Shown here: positions 31,399-40,753 of the stretch, piece after piece
How the letters are laid out: each line of letters opens with the position of its first letter
Position numbering within the stretch: position 1 is the stretch's first letter
Assembly: GCA_020635115.1 (NCBI GenBank)
Contig: JACKAK010000006.1
Span: forward strand, 1-64,000
Direction: 5' to 3'
Source of the DNA: Halobacteriovoraceae bacterium
GTDB taxonomy: Bacteria > Bdellovibrionota > Bacteriovoracia > Bacteriovoracales > Bacteriovoracaceae
DNA: 64,000 nucleotides
The notes under the pieces: generated by a model
Database searches by the model: none
What the model saw: the letters and a program-made list of their open reading frames with translations, nothing else
Told to the model about the DNA's origin: nothing
Translations under genes and position numbers: made by a program

Positions 31399-31971
31399 AT
31401 GAATTTGTACATTAAATTTATGCTCTTATTTGTGCTTCAATATGCTCAAATAGATAAGTCTTTTTCTAAAGACGTATTAGAGATTAACCCAAGAATGGAG
31501 AGTATTATCGTTTCACAGGTTCCCATTTTATGGCCATTAGGAAGAAAATCAGAAATTCTTGAATTTGTAAAAAAATCAAATCTCAAAAAAGTTTCTCTAA
31601 GTGAAATAAAGAAAATTGATCAGGAATGGATAAATGGGGGGCAAAAAGAGCTCAAACATTCTATTCAAAACAATCCAATCGCTACTTATTTCAAAAATAT
31701 TGTACAAAAAAAGAAACATTTAATTTCAGAAATTTTTCTTTGTGATGCTAATGGCCCAGTAATAGCTTCATATCCAAGCACAAGTGATTACTGGCAAGGA
31801 GATGAAGATAAATTCATTGAAAGTTTTAACAAGGGTAAAGGAAGAGTTTATTTTGGTCCTTTAGAGTATGATGAAAGTACTAAAACCAATTCTATTCAAA
31901 TTTCGATACCAGTTGCATGGCGCAATGAGACATATGGCGTTATTGTTGTCGGTTTAAAAAACATCAAATAA
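31399..31971 (+). CDS. Secreted PDC/Cache-like sensor-domain protein
   Basis: The N-terminus (MNLYIKFMLLFVLQYAQI) is a signal or anchor. The domain contains ISEIFLCDANGPVIASYPST and DYWQGDEDKFIESFNKGKGR, then VYFGPLEYDE and SIQISIPVAWRNETYGVIVV. That pattern (D-x-x-G...YW.GDE.K...G.G..) is typical of PDC/Cache ligand-binding modules of chemoreceptors and kinases, here without any transducer domain. It may be a stand-alone periplasmic binder. It is monocistronic, with a gap of 150 bases to the LysR gene. Confidence 0.65.
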   Translation: MNLYIKFMLLFVLQYAQIDKSFSKDVLEINPRMESIIVSQVPILWPLGRKSEILEFVKKSNLKKVSLSEIKKIDQEWINGGQKELKHSIQNNPIATYFKNIVQKKKHLISEIFLCDANGPVIASYPSTSDYWQGDEDKFIESFNKGKGRVYFGPLEYDESTKTNSIQISIPVAWRNETYGVIVVGLKNIK

Positions 31972-32121
31972 ATAATATTCAAATTTCAAGTTATAAAACT
32001 TGTTACGTAGAAGATTTGTCTATATTTGTATCTTTTTTAATCTTTTTAAAGGTGACTCCTGTAAAGGTTATATATATATATTCTCTTAGTCTTCAGTTTA
32101 ATCAAAACATGGAGTTGTCCT

Positions 32122-33018
32122 ATGAAATGGATCAATTATCATCACCTGATTTACTTCAAAGAAATCGCTGCTAAAGGAAGCATCTCTAAAGCTAGTCAAA
32201 GCTTAAAGGTTGGACAGCCAGCACTTAGTTCACAACTCAAAAATTTAGAAGAATATTTAGGAGTACAATTATTTGAAAGAAAAAAGAGAAAACTTCATTT
32301 AACAGAGGCCGGCCAGGTTGCACTTGATTACGCATCAAAAATAAGTTCACTAGGTCAAGAACTCATAGAAGTCATAGATGACAAATCATTTACAAAAGAA
32401 CTCCACCTAAGTGTTGGGGCCCTAGATAGTATTCCAAAACATTTAATTTGTGATATCGTAGATTTTGCCCACAAAAAAACTAATTCCTTCTTATCTATAT
32501 ATGAAGATACGGCCACGGGGTTATTGAATAAACTCTTAGGTCATAAACTTGATTTAGTCATTTCAGATCATGAAATCTCAAACTACTTGCATAAGGATAT
32601 TTTTTCGAAGTGTATTCTCAAAAAACCAATTTATGCTTACGCTTCTCCAAAGTTTACTTATCTCGATGATGATTTTCCATTTTCGCTAAATAATACCCCC
32701 TGCATCGTACCAACACTTCATTCAAAAATCAGAAATGAAGTTGATCAATATTTTCATACTCAAAAAATTAAACCCAAATTGATCACTGAAACTCAAGACA
32801 CTGCTATTCAAAAAATTTTAGCAACAAGAGGTGAAGGTGTTATTTTTCTTCCAGAATTCACAACCATTGATTTGTTACATGATGAATCCCTTGTCAAAAT
32901 TGGAAAATTAGCTGATGTACATGTGGAATACTATTTAATTTACGGAAAACGAATGATTGAAAATCCGGCGATTAGACTTATTCTTAATCAGGATTTCGAA
33001 ACATTGTTGCCAGGATAA
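32122..33018 (+). CDS. LysR-family regulator, NhaR-like
   Basis: The 298-residue protein has an N-terminal winged helix (MKWINYHHLIYFKEIAAKGS, ISKASQSLKVGQPALSSQLK, NLEEYLGVQLFERKKRKLHL) followed by a substrate-binding domain with VGALDSIPKHLI and HKLDLVISDHEIS. The start INYHHLIYF and the phrase KLDLVISD are close to NhaR, the sodium-responsive activator of nhaA. A typical nhaA is not in the window. GGAG precedes the ATG. The upstream region is AT-rich (TATATATATA near 32071). Confidence 0.85.
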   Translation: MKWINYHHLIYFKEIAAKGSISKASQSLKVGQPALSSQLKNLEEYLGVQLFERKKRKLHLTEAGQVALDYASKISSLGQELIEVIDDKSFTKELHLSVGALDSIPKHLICDIVDFAHKKTNSFLSIYEDTATGLLNKLLGHKLDLVISDHEISNYLHKDIFSKCILKKPIYAYASPKFTYLDDDFPFSLNNTPCIVPTLHSKIRNEVDQYFHTQKIKPKLITETQDTAIQKILATRGEGVIFLPEFTTIDLLHDESLVKIGKLADVHVEYYLIYGKRMIENPAIRLILNQDFETLLPG

Positions 33019-33056
33019 TAATTATTACCCTGGCAAATTTGAAAAGGATATCAGCT

Positions 33057-33398
33057 TTACGATGCCTCAGGAGTTTGACTCTTGATACTTATTCTTGTCC
33101 AAGGGACGGCCAGAAGTCGTCTTTCCTCGATAAATTCTCCAGTTATTTCACAAATTCCGAAAGTACCATTTTGAATTCTACCAAGGGCACTTATTATTTC
33201 AGGAAGGAGGTTGGCCATTCTCCTTCTATGTAATGATGAATCTTGCATTTGAATTTCACGAGTGGCCAGATCAATAACTTCTGCCTTTTCTTCAGGAAAT
33301 GAAGAATTCATCGCGAGGGTATGTTCATAGCGCTCTCGAAGGTTCAACAACTTTTTCTCACATAAATTAACAATTTCTTTTCGATTATTGTGATTCAT
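33057..33398 (-). CDS. DksA/TraR-like protein lacking the zinc-finger cysteines
   Basis: This 113-residue protein has the DksA layout: a helical coiled-coil part (KLLNLRERYEHTLAMNSSF) and a globular end with RIQNGTFGICEITGEFIEER, RLLAVPWTRI. In classical members this region reads YGxCxxCGExIxxxRLxAxP...CxxC. Here only one of four cysteines (GICE) remains and the C-terminal pair is lost. It may still insert its coiled coil into the RNA polymerase channel, like zinc-less DksA2. It overlaps the upstream HPF-like gene by four bases (ATGA). Confidence 0.72.
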   Translation of the reverse strand: MNHNNRKEIVNLCEKKLLNLRERYEHTLAMNSSFPEEKAEVIDLATREIQMQDSSLHRRRMANLLPEIISALGRIQNGTFGICEITGEFIEERRLLAVPWTRISIKSQTPEAS

Positions 33399-33688
33399 AT
33401 CGCCTCCTTAAAATCAAATAAATATTTAGTTGATTTGTTGTGCTTTCTTTTAGATAAAATTCTAATTAGGTTACTAAAAATTTTACGTACTGCTGCCTCT
33501 GGTCCCAAACCTTTGTTAGATAAAACAATTGTTTTATTCTTTGTCTTTGCATGAATTTTCAAACAAAATAGACCCTCATTATTTAAATTATAACTAAGAT
33601 CTATCTCTTCTAGATCAGGTCTCTTCCTTTTAACCTTTTTAGTTTCAAATTCCACTAATTCTTTAATTTTAGTTTCTTCAATCTTCAA
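33395..33688 (-). CDS. Small basic protein, possibly ribosome-hibernation-factor-like
   Basis: This 97-residue protein is rich in Lys with alternating strand and helix patterns (EEIDLSYNLNNEGLFCLKIH, AKTKNKTIVLSNKG, then AAVRKIFSNLIRILSKRKHN). The strand-strand-helix order and the final basic helix loosely resemble HPF/RaiA proteins that bind the ribosome. The match is weak, since the diagnostic residues are not all present. AAGGAGG precedes the ATG. It is co-translated with the DksA-like gene, which would suit a stringent-response or stationary-phase role. Confidence 0.4.
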   Translation of the reverse strand: MKIEETKIKELVEFETKKVKRKRPDLEEIDLSYNLNNEGLFCLKIHAKTKNKTIVLSNKGLGPEAAVRKIFSNLIRILSKRKHNKSTKYLFDFKEAI

Positions 33689-33739
33689 AATAACCTCCTT
33701 AATGTTTCGATTGTTGATCCAATCGTTAATTATAAAGTG

Positions 33740-33871
33740 TTAAAATGCTTGGGCCCTATGGGCCTCCTTAAAAATTGGGCCCTCAGCTGATTTGAAATCT
33801 GTATATGTATGAACAAATATATAGTGACACAAAGGTAAAACACAAATTAGTACCATGAGAATTTTATTCAT
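33740..33871 (-). CDS. 43-aa membrane or secreted micropeptide
   Basis: The ORF is short: ATG at 33871 with GAGGTG seven bases before it, frame MNKILMVLICVLPLCHYIFV, then HTYTDFKSAEGPIFKEAHRA, QAF and a TAA at 33740-33742. The first 20 residues form one hydrophobic helix and the rest is a short polar tail. It precedes the HPF-like gene by about 50 bases on the same strand and may head that operon. No family is recognised. Confidence 0.5.
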   Translation of the reverse strand: MNKILMVLICVLPLCHYIFVHTYTDFKSAEGPIFKEAHRAQAF

Positions 33872-34051
33872 AAAGCACCTCTTAGTTTTATAGGTGTAAT
33901 CTATATGAAATTTTTTAATTCTTATAATATATATTTTTCAATAATTTATTCGATAAAATCGATATATAGAAATATATAGTTTTTATGAAATTTAACTATT
34001 ATTACCCTTAAGGGTAGAACTAACTGAAATTATAAATAAATTGCAAAAAGA

Positions 34052-35179
34052 TTATGCCGCTTGAGAAGGTGTTTCACTCTCTGTGTCTAAATCTGAATTA
34101 GTCTGTTCAATATCGTTTGACTCAATGTCCTCATAAGATGGCCCTGCTTGAACAGTATTGTTTATTTCATCAAGATTGAAAGATAATAACTGTGAGTTAG
34201 CTGCGGCAGTTCCCAAAGATGCTGAGGCCTGGGTAATTTTATTAAGAACGTTTTCTACTTCTGAACTCGTTTGATTATACTCTGAAATTGTTTTAGTGAT
34301 CGAACCTATTCTTTCTGAGAGTTCATAAATATTATCTACAACTTCTTTATAACTTTCTTGTGAACTTTGAATAAGCTCTACAGAGCTTCCTACTTTTTCG
34401 TGAACATGTTTTAACATCTCAGCTAGTTTTTTATTACTTCCTTTCAACTGTTCTTGAATATCAATGGAAACTTTTCCAATAATACCTGCCAGCTTACCCA
34501 TTTCATCAGCGACAACTGCAAATGACTTTCCTGCATCGCCGGCCCTTGCGGCCTCAATATTAGCATTGAAAGTTAATATTCTCGATTGAAAAACTATTTC
34601 TTCAATACTAGACATTTTTTTTATCAATTGTTTTATATCATCAGAAAACGATAACAATATTGATTCAATTTCTGAAATGGAGCTAATTGAAGAGTTTAAG
34701 TCAGTCATATGTTTTTGACTTTCATCTGCGGCCTGTTTTGCATGATTGCTTGAAAGATTTGCTTCTCTGACTGAACTATCGACACTTTGAATGACTTCAA
34801 ACATCTGTTTTTGATTTCTTCTTACATCCGACTGTATTTCAATTTGATCTTTTGATATTTTGATTAGATAGACTGCAGTCTTGTCAATATAACTAGAAAG
34901 TTTGGAGAACTCTTTTTCTAGGTTTTGGTTAAATTCTTTCTGTATAAGATCTTCTTCAACCTTTTCTTCTTCTTTAACGGGAAAAAGATAGGTCTCAACT
35001 ATGTCTCTTGGAATATGTCCCTTTTTTACTAAAGAAAAGCATATCCACAAAAATGATCCCATAAGGGTATTTAAACATAACATTAGCCACAAATTAGTAA
35101 AATTCATTGATAGCACTACAGAAGTAATAATGTAGACCAAGCAGATTGAAAATAGTTTTATAATTTGTGATTTTGACAT
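34052..35179 (-). CDS. Methyl-accepting chemotaxis-type signalling protein, no periplasmic domain
   Basis: This 375-residue protein has a short hairpin of two membrane helices (residues ~7-50) with almost no external loop, and then a long cytoplasmic signalling coiled coil. The tip is IVFQSRILTFNANIEAARAG followed by DAGKSFAVVADEMGKLA, the classic MCP hairpin. There is no HAMP domain. The C-terminus is acidic and lacks a clear methyltransferase-tethering pentapeptide. It follows the CheA-like kinase gene by three bases and probably forms a signalling array with it. Confidence 0.88.
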   Translation of the reverse strand: MSKSQIIKLFSICLVYIITSVVLSMNFTNLWLMLCLNTLMGSFLWICFSLVKKGHIPRDIVETYLFPVKEEEKVEEDLIQKEFNQNLEKEFSKLSSYIDKTAVYLIKISKDQIEIQSDVRRNQKQMFEVIQSVDSSVREANLSSNHAKQAADESQKHMTDLNSSISSISEIESILLSFSDDIKQLIKKMSSIEEIVFQSRILTFNANIEAARAGDAGKSFAVVADEMGKLAGIIGKVSIDIQEQLKGSNKKLAEMLKHVHEKVGSSVELIQSSQESYKEVVDNIYELSERIGSITKTISEYNQTSSEVENVLNKITQASASLGTAAANSQLLSFNLDEINNTVQAGPSYEDIESNDIEQTNSDLDTESETPSQAA

Positions 35180-35182
35180 CTT

Positions 35183-38100
35183 TTATGCCGGGATTTTAAG
35201 AATAATAGATGTTCCTACACCTAGATTAGAAGCAATTTCTATTTTCCCTCCAATCTTTTCTACGTTTGTCTTAACAATATCCATCCCGACTCCACGACCA
35301 GAAAGATCACTAACTTCTGATTTAGATGAAAGATTTGGAATAAAAATAAGGTTTAATCTCTCTTCAGGGGTCATCTTCTTAGCATTTTCTTCTTTTATGA
35401 GACCTGACTCTATTGCCTTTTGACATACTCTCTCAGAATCAATACCTCGTCCATCATCTGAAATTTTTATCATGATATTTCCATTATCTTCACGTCCTAT
35501 GATTTGTAATAGGCCGTGATCTTTTTTACCATGAGTTTTTCTTTCTTCAGCAGTTTCAAGTCCATGATCTAGTGAGTTTCTTATAATATGAACAACGGCG
35601 TCTTGAACCAAGAAAAATTTATCACGATTCATCGTTACATCTTCACCAGATATTTTAAAATCAACTTTTTTATCTAATCTTGATGAAATATCTTTTATCA
35701 TATTACTGTACTTGCCTAATGATGACATGACTGGAATATCTGTGAGTTTTGAATATGCACTTTGAATTTTTTCAATACTTTTTCCACTTTTAATGAGCTC
35801 ACCTAGTCTATTATAGTTTTCAGATACGACTTGCATTAAATGTGCTTTGTGAGCGATTTCTACATTTGTATCTTCTTTGCTATCTGCGCCTCTTAAAAGT
35901 TGAATAATATCGATATACTTAACAAATCGATAGCTATTATGCCCACCATTATCGGTAGAAAATAAGTCTTTTAAAGTAAGTGCGATTGGATCTTTCTGTT
36001 CTATTGCATTTTTTATATCTTCAGGAAGTTCATAAAAATTCTGAGTGTCCTTGAGATCTTTAAACATCATTTTAAGTTGAGAAGACCCACTTTTATCTTC
36101 GAATATAAAAGCTTCAATAAAAGATTGATGTTTATTAGTGAAATAATTTTCAATTGACTTAAAAAACTCATACGGATTTCCATCTTCATGCCATATTTTT
36201 TCTGCAGTCGACAAGATGAGAGATTTTCCTTCTGATTTTAAATATTTCTTTTTTTCAAAGAATGCTTTGAGTTTTTTAACATCCGATGGCAATTCTTTCA
36301 AAATTTTGAGATGATCAGCACGTCGATCATCACTCATATTTTCAATTAGTCTAGATACAAGTGCAAAATAATTCCAACATAAGCTTAAACGATTATTGAT
36401 TTCTTTAGAAGATCGTTCTGTCTCAAAATTATCAGGGTATAAAAATTCTTCTAAATCTGAAACAATTGTTTCCAAATAATAAAGTTTTAAATTAGTAGCA
36501 TCAGATTTAACTCTATCGATGATCTGTTTCATATTGAAAAGTGATTTTAAATTATTTTTGATAAGAATATCTTCTTGGAACATTTTAGTAAATTCATATA
36601 GACTTATGACAATCCCAATCCAAGTATCAACTTTCAATGAATAAGGATGGGAGTGACCAAGTCCTATATACATAGATTTAATTTCTTGTTTGATATCGTT
36701 AAGTTCTGGAATTATCTCTTTTTCGAATGTCTCAAATCTTTCATTTTCTAAATTTGCAAATTTAATCTCAAGTCTCAAAATTTTCTCTGACATTTCTTTT
36801 TTATTCAAACTTCTAAACTCACCTTTCAAACTATGAAGGGATCGATTTATTTTTTTCATCGTATCATTATCTGGTAAATTTTTAATCAATTTATTATAGA
36901 GTTCTTTTCTTTGATCAATTGATACGTTTTTATCGTAGAAAGATCTTTCATACTCTTCAATATGCTTACCAAATAGATTATCTAAATGGGTCATATGAGT
37001 TATTGCACCGTGAAGAATTTTTGCTTCAAATTCATTTTCAATTCTAAAAACTCTATTGGCCAAATCACTGTAGGCCTGAAGTTCAGCATTTATATTGTAT
37101 AAGCGAACATTTAATTCAGTGATAAGATCTTCTTCAATTTCTTGATTAGATGAAATGAGATCTGTTCCTTTTTTAACTAAATTTTCTGCCCTATGAGTAG
37201 CATTAGATATTTCTCCAAAATTATAAGAACGTGAATTTCCTTTTAGTGTATGTAAGGTTCTAAAAAGGTCACCCAAATTCTCTTGAAGATTTTCACCTTC
37301 TCGCAATGATTTTGCAAGAATAAGTGAATCAGAAACCATTTGAGGAGCATCTTTGAGAAACACTTCAATATCTTCTATATCATTAGAAGCAATCTCTCTG
37401 ATAATTTGGATTTTCTTTTCAGATACTCTTTTTTCTTCTTCCATTTCCATTTGTAAACGTTCTAATTCGGTTATATCTTCTACGACAAACATTAAATTAG
37501 TAAGGATTCCATTGCTATCAAACATTGGGTTATATGAAATTGAAAAAATTCGTTGTCCATCATTTTCGTCATCATTCTTACGGTAAACTAATTTATTTGT
37601 AAGATTTTCTTCAGATAACTCATACTGAAGATCATCTTCTCCAAAAATAGAAATGAGAGCTGTATTAAGCATAGAAAATTCTTCACTTTCTCTATCTAGG
37701 TCTTTAAATAACGTTTCATAAATATCTTTACCAACAGGATTCATTCCAAAGACAGTAGACGTGAAGGCCGAAACAGGAGAAACGACTTTTCGATTTGCAT
37801 CGATTGAGAAAATGGCCTGTCTCATAGAATTTAAAAGATTTGAAACTTTTGCTTTTTCAACTTCAATTTCCTTTGTTCTCTCTTCAACTTTTTGCTCTAA
37901 GGTAGCTGCATATTCTTGTAATTGCTCATGTGATTTTTTGAGATTGCCCTTCATGTTATTAAAAGCACTAACAACTTTTCCAAGTTCATCTCTTACTGGT
38001 TTTCTATCCAATTCCAGATTATCATCTCCCAACTTATCTAAGTCTAAAGATTCAGCAAAATTTGCCATTCTCAACAAATGTTTAGAAACAAGACCTCTGA

Positions 38101-38620
38101 AGAATATTAAAATTATTATTGAAACAACAATTGATTGAAGAATCTGTGTTCCCAAAATAACTACAACCTGATTTTTAATTCGCTTTACAACGCCTTCTAA
38201 CGAAGCCATTAAAACTAATTTTCCGACTGTCGATTTTTTTCCGTCTTCACCAGTCTTCATAATATCAATTTCTTTTAATACAAAACCTGATGTTAATTTC
38301 TGCCCCACTAAATATGCCGCTTTTTCCTCATCTGGTAATATCACTCCTGCATAGGCCATATCAGGTAATTTCCATATCCCTTCTAATTGGTTTTGTATTT
38401 GTTCTTCGTTCATGTCCCAAAGAGACTGAGACAATGAGCTTGAAACACTTTTTTCAATTTCATCAAGCTGATTCTTTACTGCTGAATTATAAGTATTGTA
38501 ATCTCTATACAAGAGTCCTGCTGAGACCAAAATCGTCACAGAAACTCCAAATAAAACAATATAAAAGATAAATTTGGTTGCAAGAGATTGCTTTTTACCT
38601 AAATTACTTTTTGCTTGCAT
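35183..38620 (-). CDS. Membrane-anchored CheA-like histidine kinase with two Hpt domains, no CheW domain
   Basis: This 1,145-residue kinase has, in order: a membrane helix (~17-37), a periplasmic sensor including SQSLWDMNEEQI and WKLPDMAYAGVI, a second helix (~151-175), HAMP, and a coiled linker. A PAS domain (~260-395) is followed by Hpt-like helices with LHTLKGNSRS (His near 457) and LHSLKGEFRS (His near 596). A long helical middle leads to a CheA-type ATPase at the C-terminus: AVVHIIRNSLDHG, ISDDGRGID, GRGVGMDIVKTNVEKIGG. It ends right after the ATPase, so the CheW-like P5 domain of CheA is missing. Hpt sites presumably receive phosphate and pass it to the CheY-type regulator at 43247. Chain start GAGGT supports the ATG. 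Confidence 0.87.
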   Translation of the reverse strand: MQAKSNLGKKQSLATKFIFYIVLFGVSVTILVSAGLLYRDYNTYNSAVKNQLDEIEKSVSSSLSQSLWDMNEEQIQNQLEGIWKLPDMAYAGVILPDEEKAAYLVGQKLTSGFVLKEIDIMKTGEDGKKSTVGKLVLMASLEGVVKRIKNQVVVILGTQILQSIVVSIIILIFFRGLVSKHLLRMANFAESLDLDKLGDDNLELDRKPVRDELGKVVSAFNNMKGNLKKSHEQLQEYAATLEQKVEERTKEIEVEKAKVSNLLNSMRQAIFSIDANRKVVSPVSAFTSTVFGMNPVGKDIYETLFKDLDRESEEFSMLNTALISIFGEDDLQYELSEENLTNKLVYRKNDDENDGQRIFSISYNPMFDSNGILTNLMFVVEDITELERLQMEMEEEKRVSEKKIQIIREIASNDIEDIEVFLKDAPQMVSDSLILAKSLREGENLQENLGDLFRTLHTLKGNSRSYNFGEISNATHRAENLVKKGTDLISSNQEIEEDLITELNVRLYNINAELQAYSDLANRVFRIENEFEAKILHGAITHMTHLDNLFGKHIEEYERSFYDKNVSIDQRKELYNKLIKNLPDNDTMKKINRSLHSLKGEFRSLNKKEMSEKILRLEIKFANLENERFETFEKEIIPELNDIKQEIKSMYIGLGHSHPYSLKVDTWIGIVISLYEFTKMFQEDILIKNNLKSLFNMKQIIDRVKSDATNLKLYYLETIVSDLEEFLYPDNFETERSSKEINNRLSLCWNYFALVSRLIENMSDDRRADHLKILKELPSDVKKLKAFFEKKKYLKSEGKSLILSTAEKIWHEDGNPYEFFKSIENYFTNKHQSFIEAFIFEDKSGSSQLKMMFKDLKDTQNFYELPEDIKNAIEQKDPIALTLKDLFSTDNGGHNSYRFVKYIDIIQLLRGADSKEDTNVEIAHKAHLMQVVSENYNRLGELIKSGKSIEKIQSAYSKLTDIPVMSSLGKYSNMIKDISSRLDKKVDFKISGEDVTMNRDKFFLVQDAVVHIIRNSLDHGLETAEERKTHGKKDHGLLQIIGREDNGNIMIKISDDGRGIDSERVCQKAIESGLIKEENAKKMTPEERLNLIFIPNLSSKSEVSDLSGRGVGMDIVKTNVEKIGGKIEIASNLGVGTSIILKIPA

Positions 38621-38734
38621 TTCAATTACCTCATTGAAAATATAAAATTCTATTAATACTTGATCGTCTAAAAAAAGATAAAACTTTACTCTTTAGTTAG
38701 GATTGATATCTGATTGATTTATAAATCATTGAAA

Positions 38735-38757
38735 GGTGGTAGAAAGAATCTACCACC
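38735..38757 (-). terminator. Intercistronic hairpin between porin and kinase genes
   Basis: GGTGGTAGA (38735-38743) and TCTACCACC (38749-38757) form a perfect 9-bp stem with a 5-base loop, just after the porin stop codon. On the minus strand only a short TTTC follows. It may be a partial terminator or an mRNA stabiliser that lets the porin be expressed far more than the downstream kinase and MCP. Confidence 0.6.
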
Positions 38758-38773
38758 CAAAAATTCTAAGTTC

Positions 38774-39940
38774 TTAAAAACTAAATGTTGCACCAAAGTT
38801 ATAGCTTGAATAATCTGCTGTTTTTGTTTTACCAGTTTTATCTTCAAACTGGCCAAATTCAGTATTGAACTTTAGGTTCTCAGTTGCATGATAAGCAACT
38901 AAAACTTGAAGTCCTGTATTTTCTTTTCCTGTTACTCTAGATCTACCATGGCCTACACCAACTTCAAAGCTACCAATTCCTTGAACTGCTTGAACATGAT
39001 AACCGCTACTTGAAGTTTCTTTACCTGAAGTGTTTAAAACATCAGATCCACCTAAATTTCCACTCATACCAAGTGCCTGGCCTGAATAACCTGATGCTCC
39101 AACTCTGAATTGATCCATTGCAAAGATAAATCCAGCAGAAAGCCCTTTTGAAGTAACACTGTTTCCAACAGACTTAGTACCGTAGGCAGTAGAAACTTCA
39201 GCTTTTTGATAAAGTCCACTTAAATAAACCTTTAATGATGTTGCACCTGAAAAACTCATGTTATACACAGATTCAAATTCAATTCTTGGAGCTTTTAAAG
39301 TAGCTGCAACTGCAGTTCCGCTACCGTTTTGTCCAATATCTGCTGGATCGTATAAACCTAAAGCTAGAGAGAACCCTCCCATGTCAGGAGTCATATAAGT
39401 TACACCAGCATTAAAATCAGTATATTGGTAACCATATCCAATCATACCAGCTGTGGTACTATTTCCTGCTCCACTTTCACTAGTAGCACCAACACCTAAG
39501 CCACTTTGATCAAAAATGATTTGTTGTCTTTGAAAAATGCTTAAAGTTCTTCCTAAAAGAAAGCTACCAGTGTCTCCTGAAATTTTAAAGAAAGATTCTC
39601 TTAATTGTAAGGCCGGTTCTCCAGATTTTGCATTATCACTTTGAATCGAAGGATAGAAAGCAATTCTAGACATAATTTTTTTGCCATTCCAATCTGGTGC
39701 CATTACATTGAAACCAATTTGAGATGGATTAAAACCAGATCTGATTCTAAAAGCATCTTCTTTTCCTGCACCACTTGGAGTGTTGTACATCATGTAAGCA
39801 TTAACAGCACCAGTAAGATCAGCTTTCCAGCCATCTTTTTCTGCTACAGTGATTGCTCCGTGAACATTTGAAAAACTTAACATTAGGGCAGAGACCGACA
39901 ACAATGCTTTGTTTTTCGATAGCAATTTTTTCAAATTCAT
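38774..39940 (-). CDS. Outer-membrane porin-like beta-barrel
   Basis: The 388-residue product has a signal peptide (to about SNVHG/AITVAEKDG) and then alternating beta strands with Gly and aromatic girdles (GWKADLTGAVNAYMMYNTPS, PSQIGFNVMAPDWNGKK, SFFKISGDTGSFLLGRTL). It ends with a C-terminal Phe after YNFGATFSF, the usual barrel sorting signal. It resembles porin/alginate-export-type barrels of Proteobacteria. It is third in the operon after two solute-binding proteins, so it probably admits the solutes they sense. GAGGT precedes the ATG. Confidence 0.8.
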   Translation of the reverse strand: MNLKKLLSKNKALLSVSALMLSFSNVHGAITVAEKDGWKADLTGAVNAYMMYNTPSGAGKEDAFRIRSGFNPSQIGFNVMAPDWNGKKIMSRIAFYPSIQSDNAKSGEPALQLRESFFKISGDTGSFLLGRTLSIFQRQQIIFDQSGLGVGATSESGAGNSTTAGMIGYGYQYTDFNAGVTYMTPDMGGFSLALGLYDPADIGQNGSGTAVAATLKAPRIEFESVYNMSFSGATSLKVYLSGLYQKAEVSTAYGTKSVGNSVTSKGLSAGFIFAMDQFRVGASGYSGQALGMSGNLGGSDVLNTSGKETSSSGYHVQAVQGIGSFEVGVGHGRSRVTGKENTGLQVLVAYHATENLKFNTEFGQFEDKTGKTKTADYSSYNFGATFSF

Positions 39941-39966
39941 TTTATACCTCGTCTTTTTTTAAAAAC

Positions 39967-40713
39967 CTAGTTTAAAAACTGGGCAGTATCTTCAATATTA
40001 AGTGTTTTAGTGTATTTGCTAAAGATTTTTTTAATTGAACCATCTTTATACATAGAATCCAAAGAATTTTCCAAAGATTGAAAATCTTTATCAGCGATGT
40101 CTAAATTACAGGCCAGTGTTCTCATAGCAGATCTAAAGACAATCTTACTTTCAATTTCAACACCTTCTTTTTTAGCATAGTAAGGTCCTACAATTGAATC
40201 TGCTGCCCATACATCAATTCTTCCACCATTAAGTTTCTTTGCATTAGCATCATCAGTTGTCACTTCTTGAATATTTCCACCAAAACCTGTTAAATATTCT
40301 GCTTCATCACTTCCTCTGATTGCACCAATATTAAGTTTTAAAACTTCCTTTAAAACTGATATTGGACGAGTATCGCCTTTTTTAACAAAAATAGCTGATT
40401 GAGTCACAAGCAATGGACTCACCCACCTGTAATTGTACTCACGGTCTTGAGAACGACTAACTGGCATGGCACAAGTATTTTTCTTTTTTTGAGTTGTCGT
40501 TAACGCTCTAATAAGTGGATTGAATTCGATTTTATAATCAATCTTACTTCTTTTAAAAACTTCTTTAACAATATCAACGGCAATCCCCTCGGCCTTATCA
40601 CCATTTTTAATAACAAAGGGAGGCTGTTCATTTGTGAGAATAGTATAACTTGCTTGTAAAACACCACTAACTGCAAAGAACACAGCGGCGAATACAACTT
40701 TTAAATTTTTCAT
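39967..40713 (-). CDS. Periplasmic family-3 (amino-acid-type) solute-binding protein
   Basis: The start at 40713 follows AAGGAG; the frame opens at 40743. After a signal peptide (ending near VLQA/SYTILTNE) comes an SBP_bac_3 fold: YTILTNEQPPFVIKNGDKAE, GIAVDIVKEVFKRSKI, CAMPVSRSQDREYNYRWVSP, IGAIRGSDEAEYL and VWAADSIVGPYYAK. The first lobe matches amino-acid-type binders. There is no permease nearby. It sits between a GlpV-like binding protein and a porin, upstream of a CheA-like kinase, so it may be a chemosensory receptor component. Confidence 0.83.
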   Translation of the reverse strand: MKNLKVVFAAVFFAVSGVLQASYTILTNEQPPFVIKNGDKAEGIAVDIVKEVFKRSKIDYKIEFNPLIRALTTTQKKKNTCAMPVSRSQDREYNYRWVSPLLVTQSAIFVKKGDTRPISVLKEVLKLNIGAIRGSDEAEYLTGFGGNIQEVTTDDANAKKLNGGRIDVWAADSIVGPYYAKKEGVEIESKIVFRSAMRTLACNLDIADKDFQSLENSLDSMYKDGSIKKIFSKYTKTLNIEDTAQFLN

Positions 40714-40753
40714 ATTTTGCTCCTTATAATCATAGCTTATCAATAATCACTTA

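Noticed and set aside
34003..34016. Perfect palindrome TACCCTTAAGGGTA downstream of the MCP gene
   Set aside because: It has no loop and no U-run in the direction of the gene, so it is neither a convincing terminator nor a known operator.
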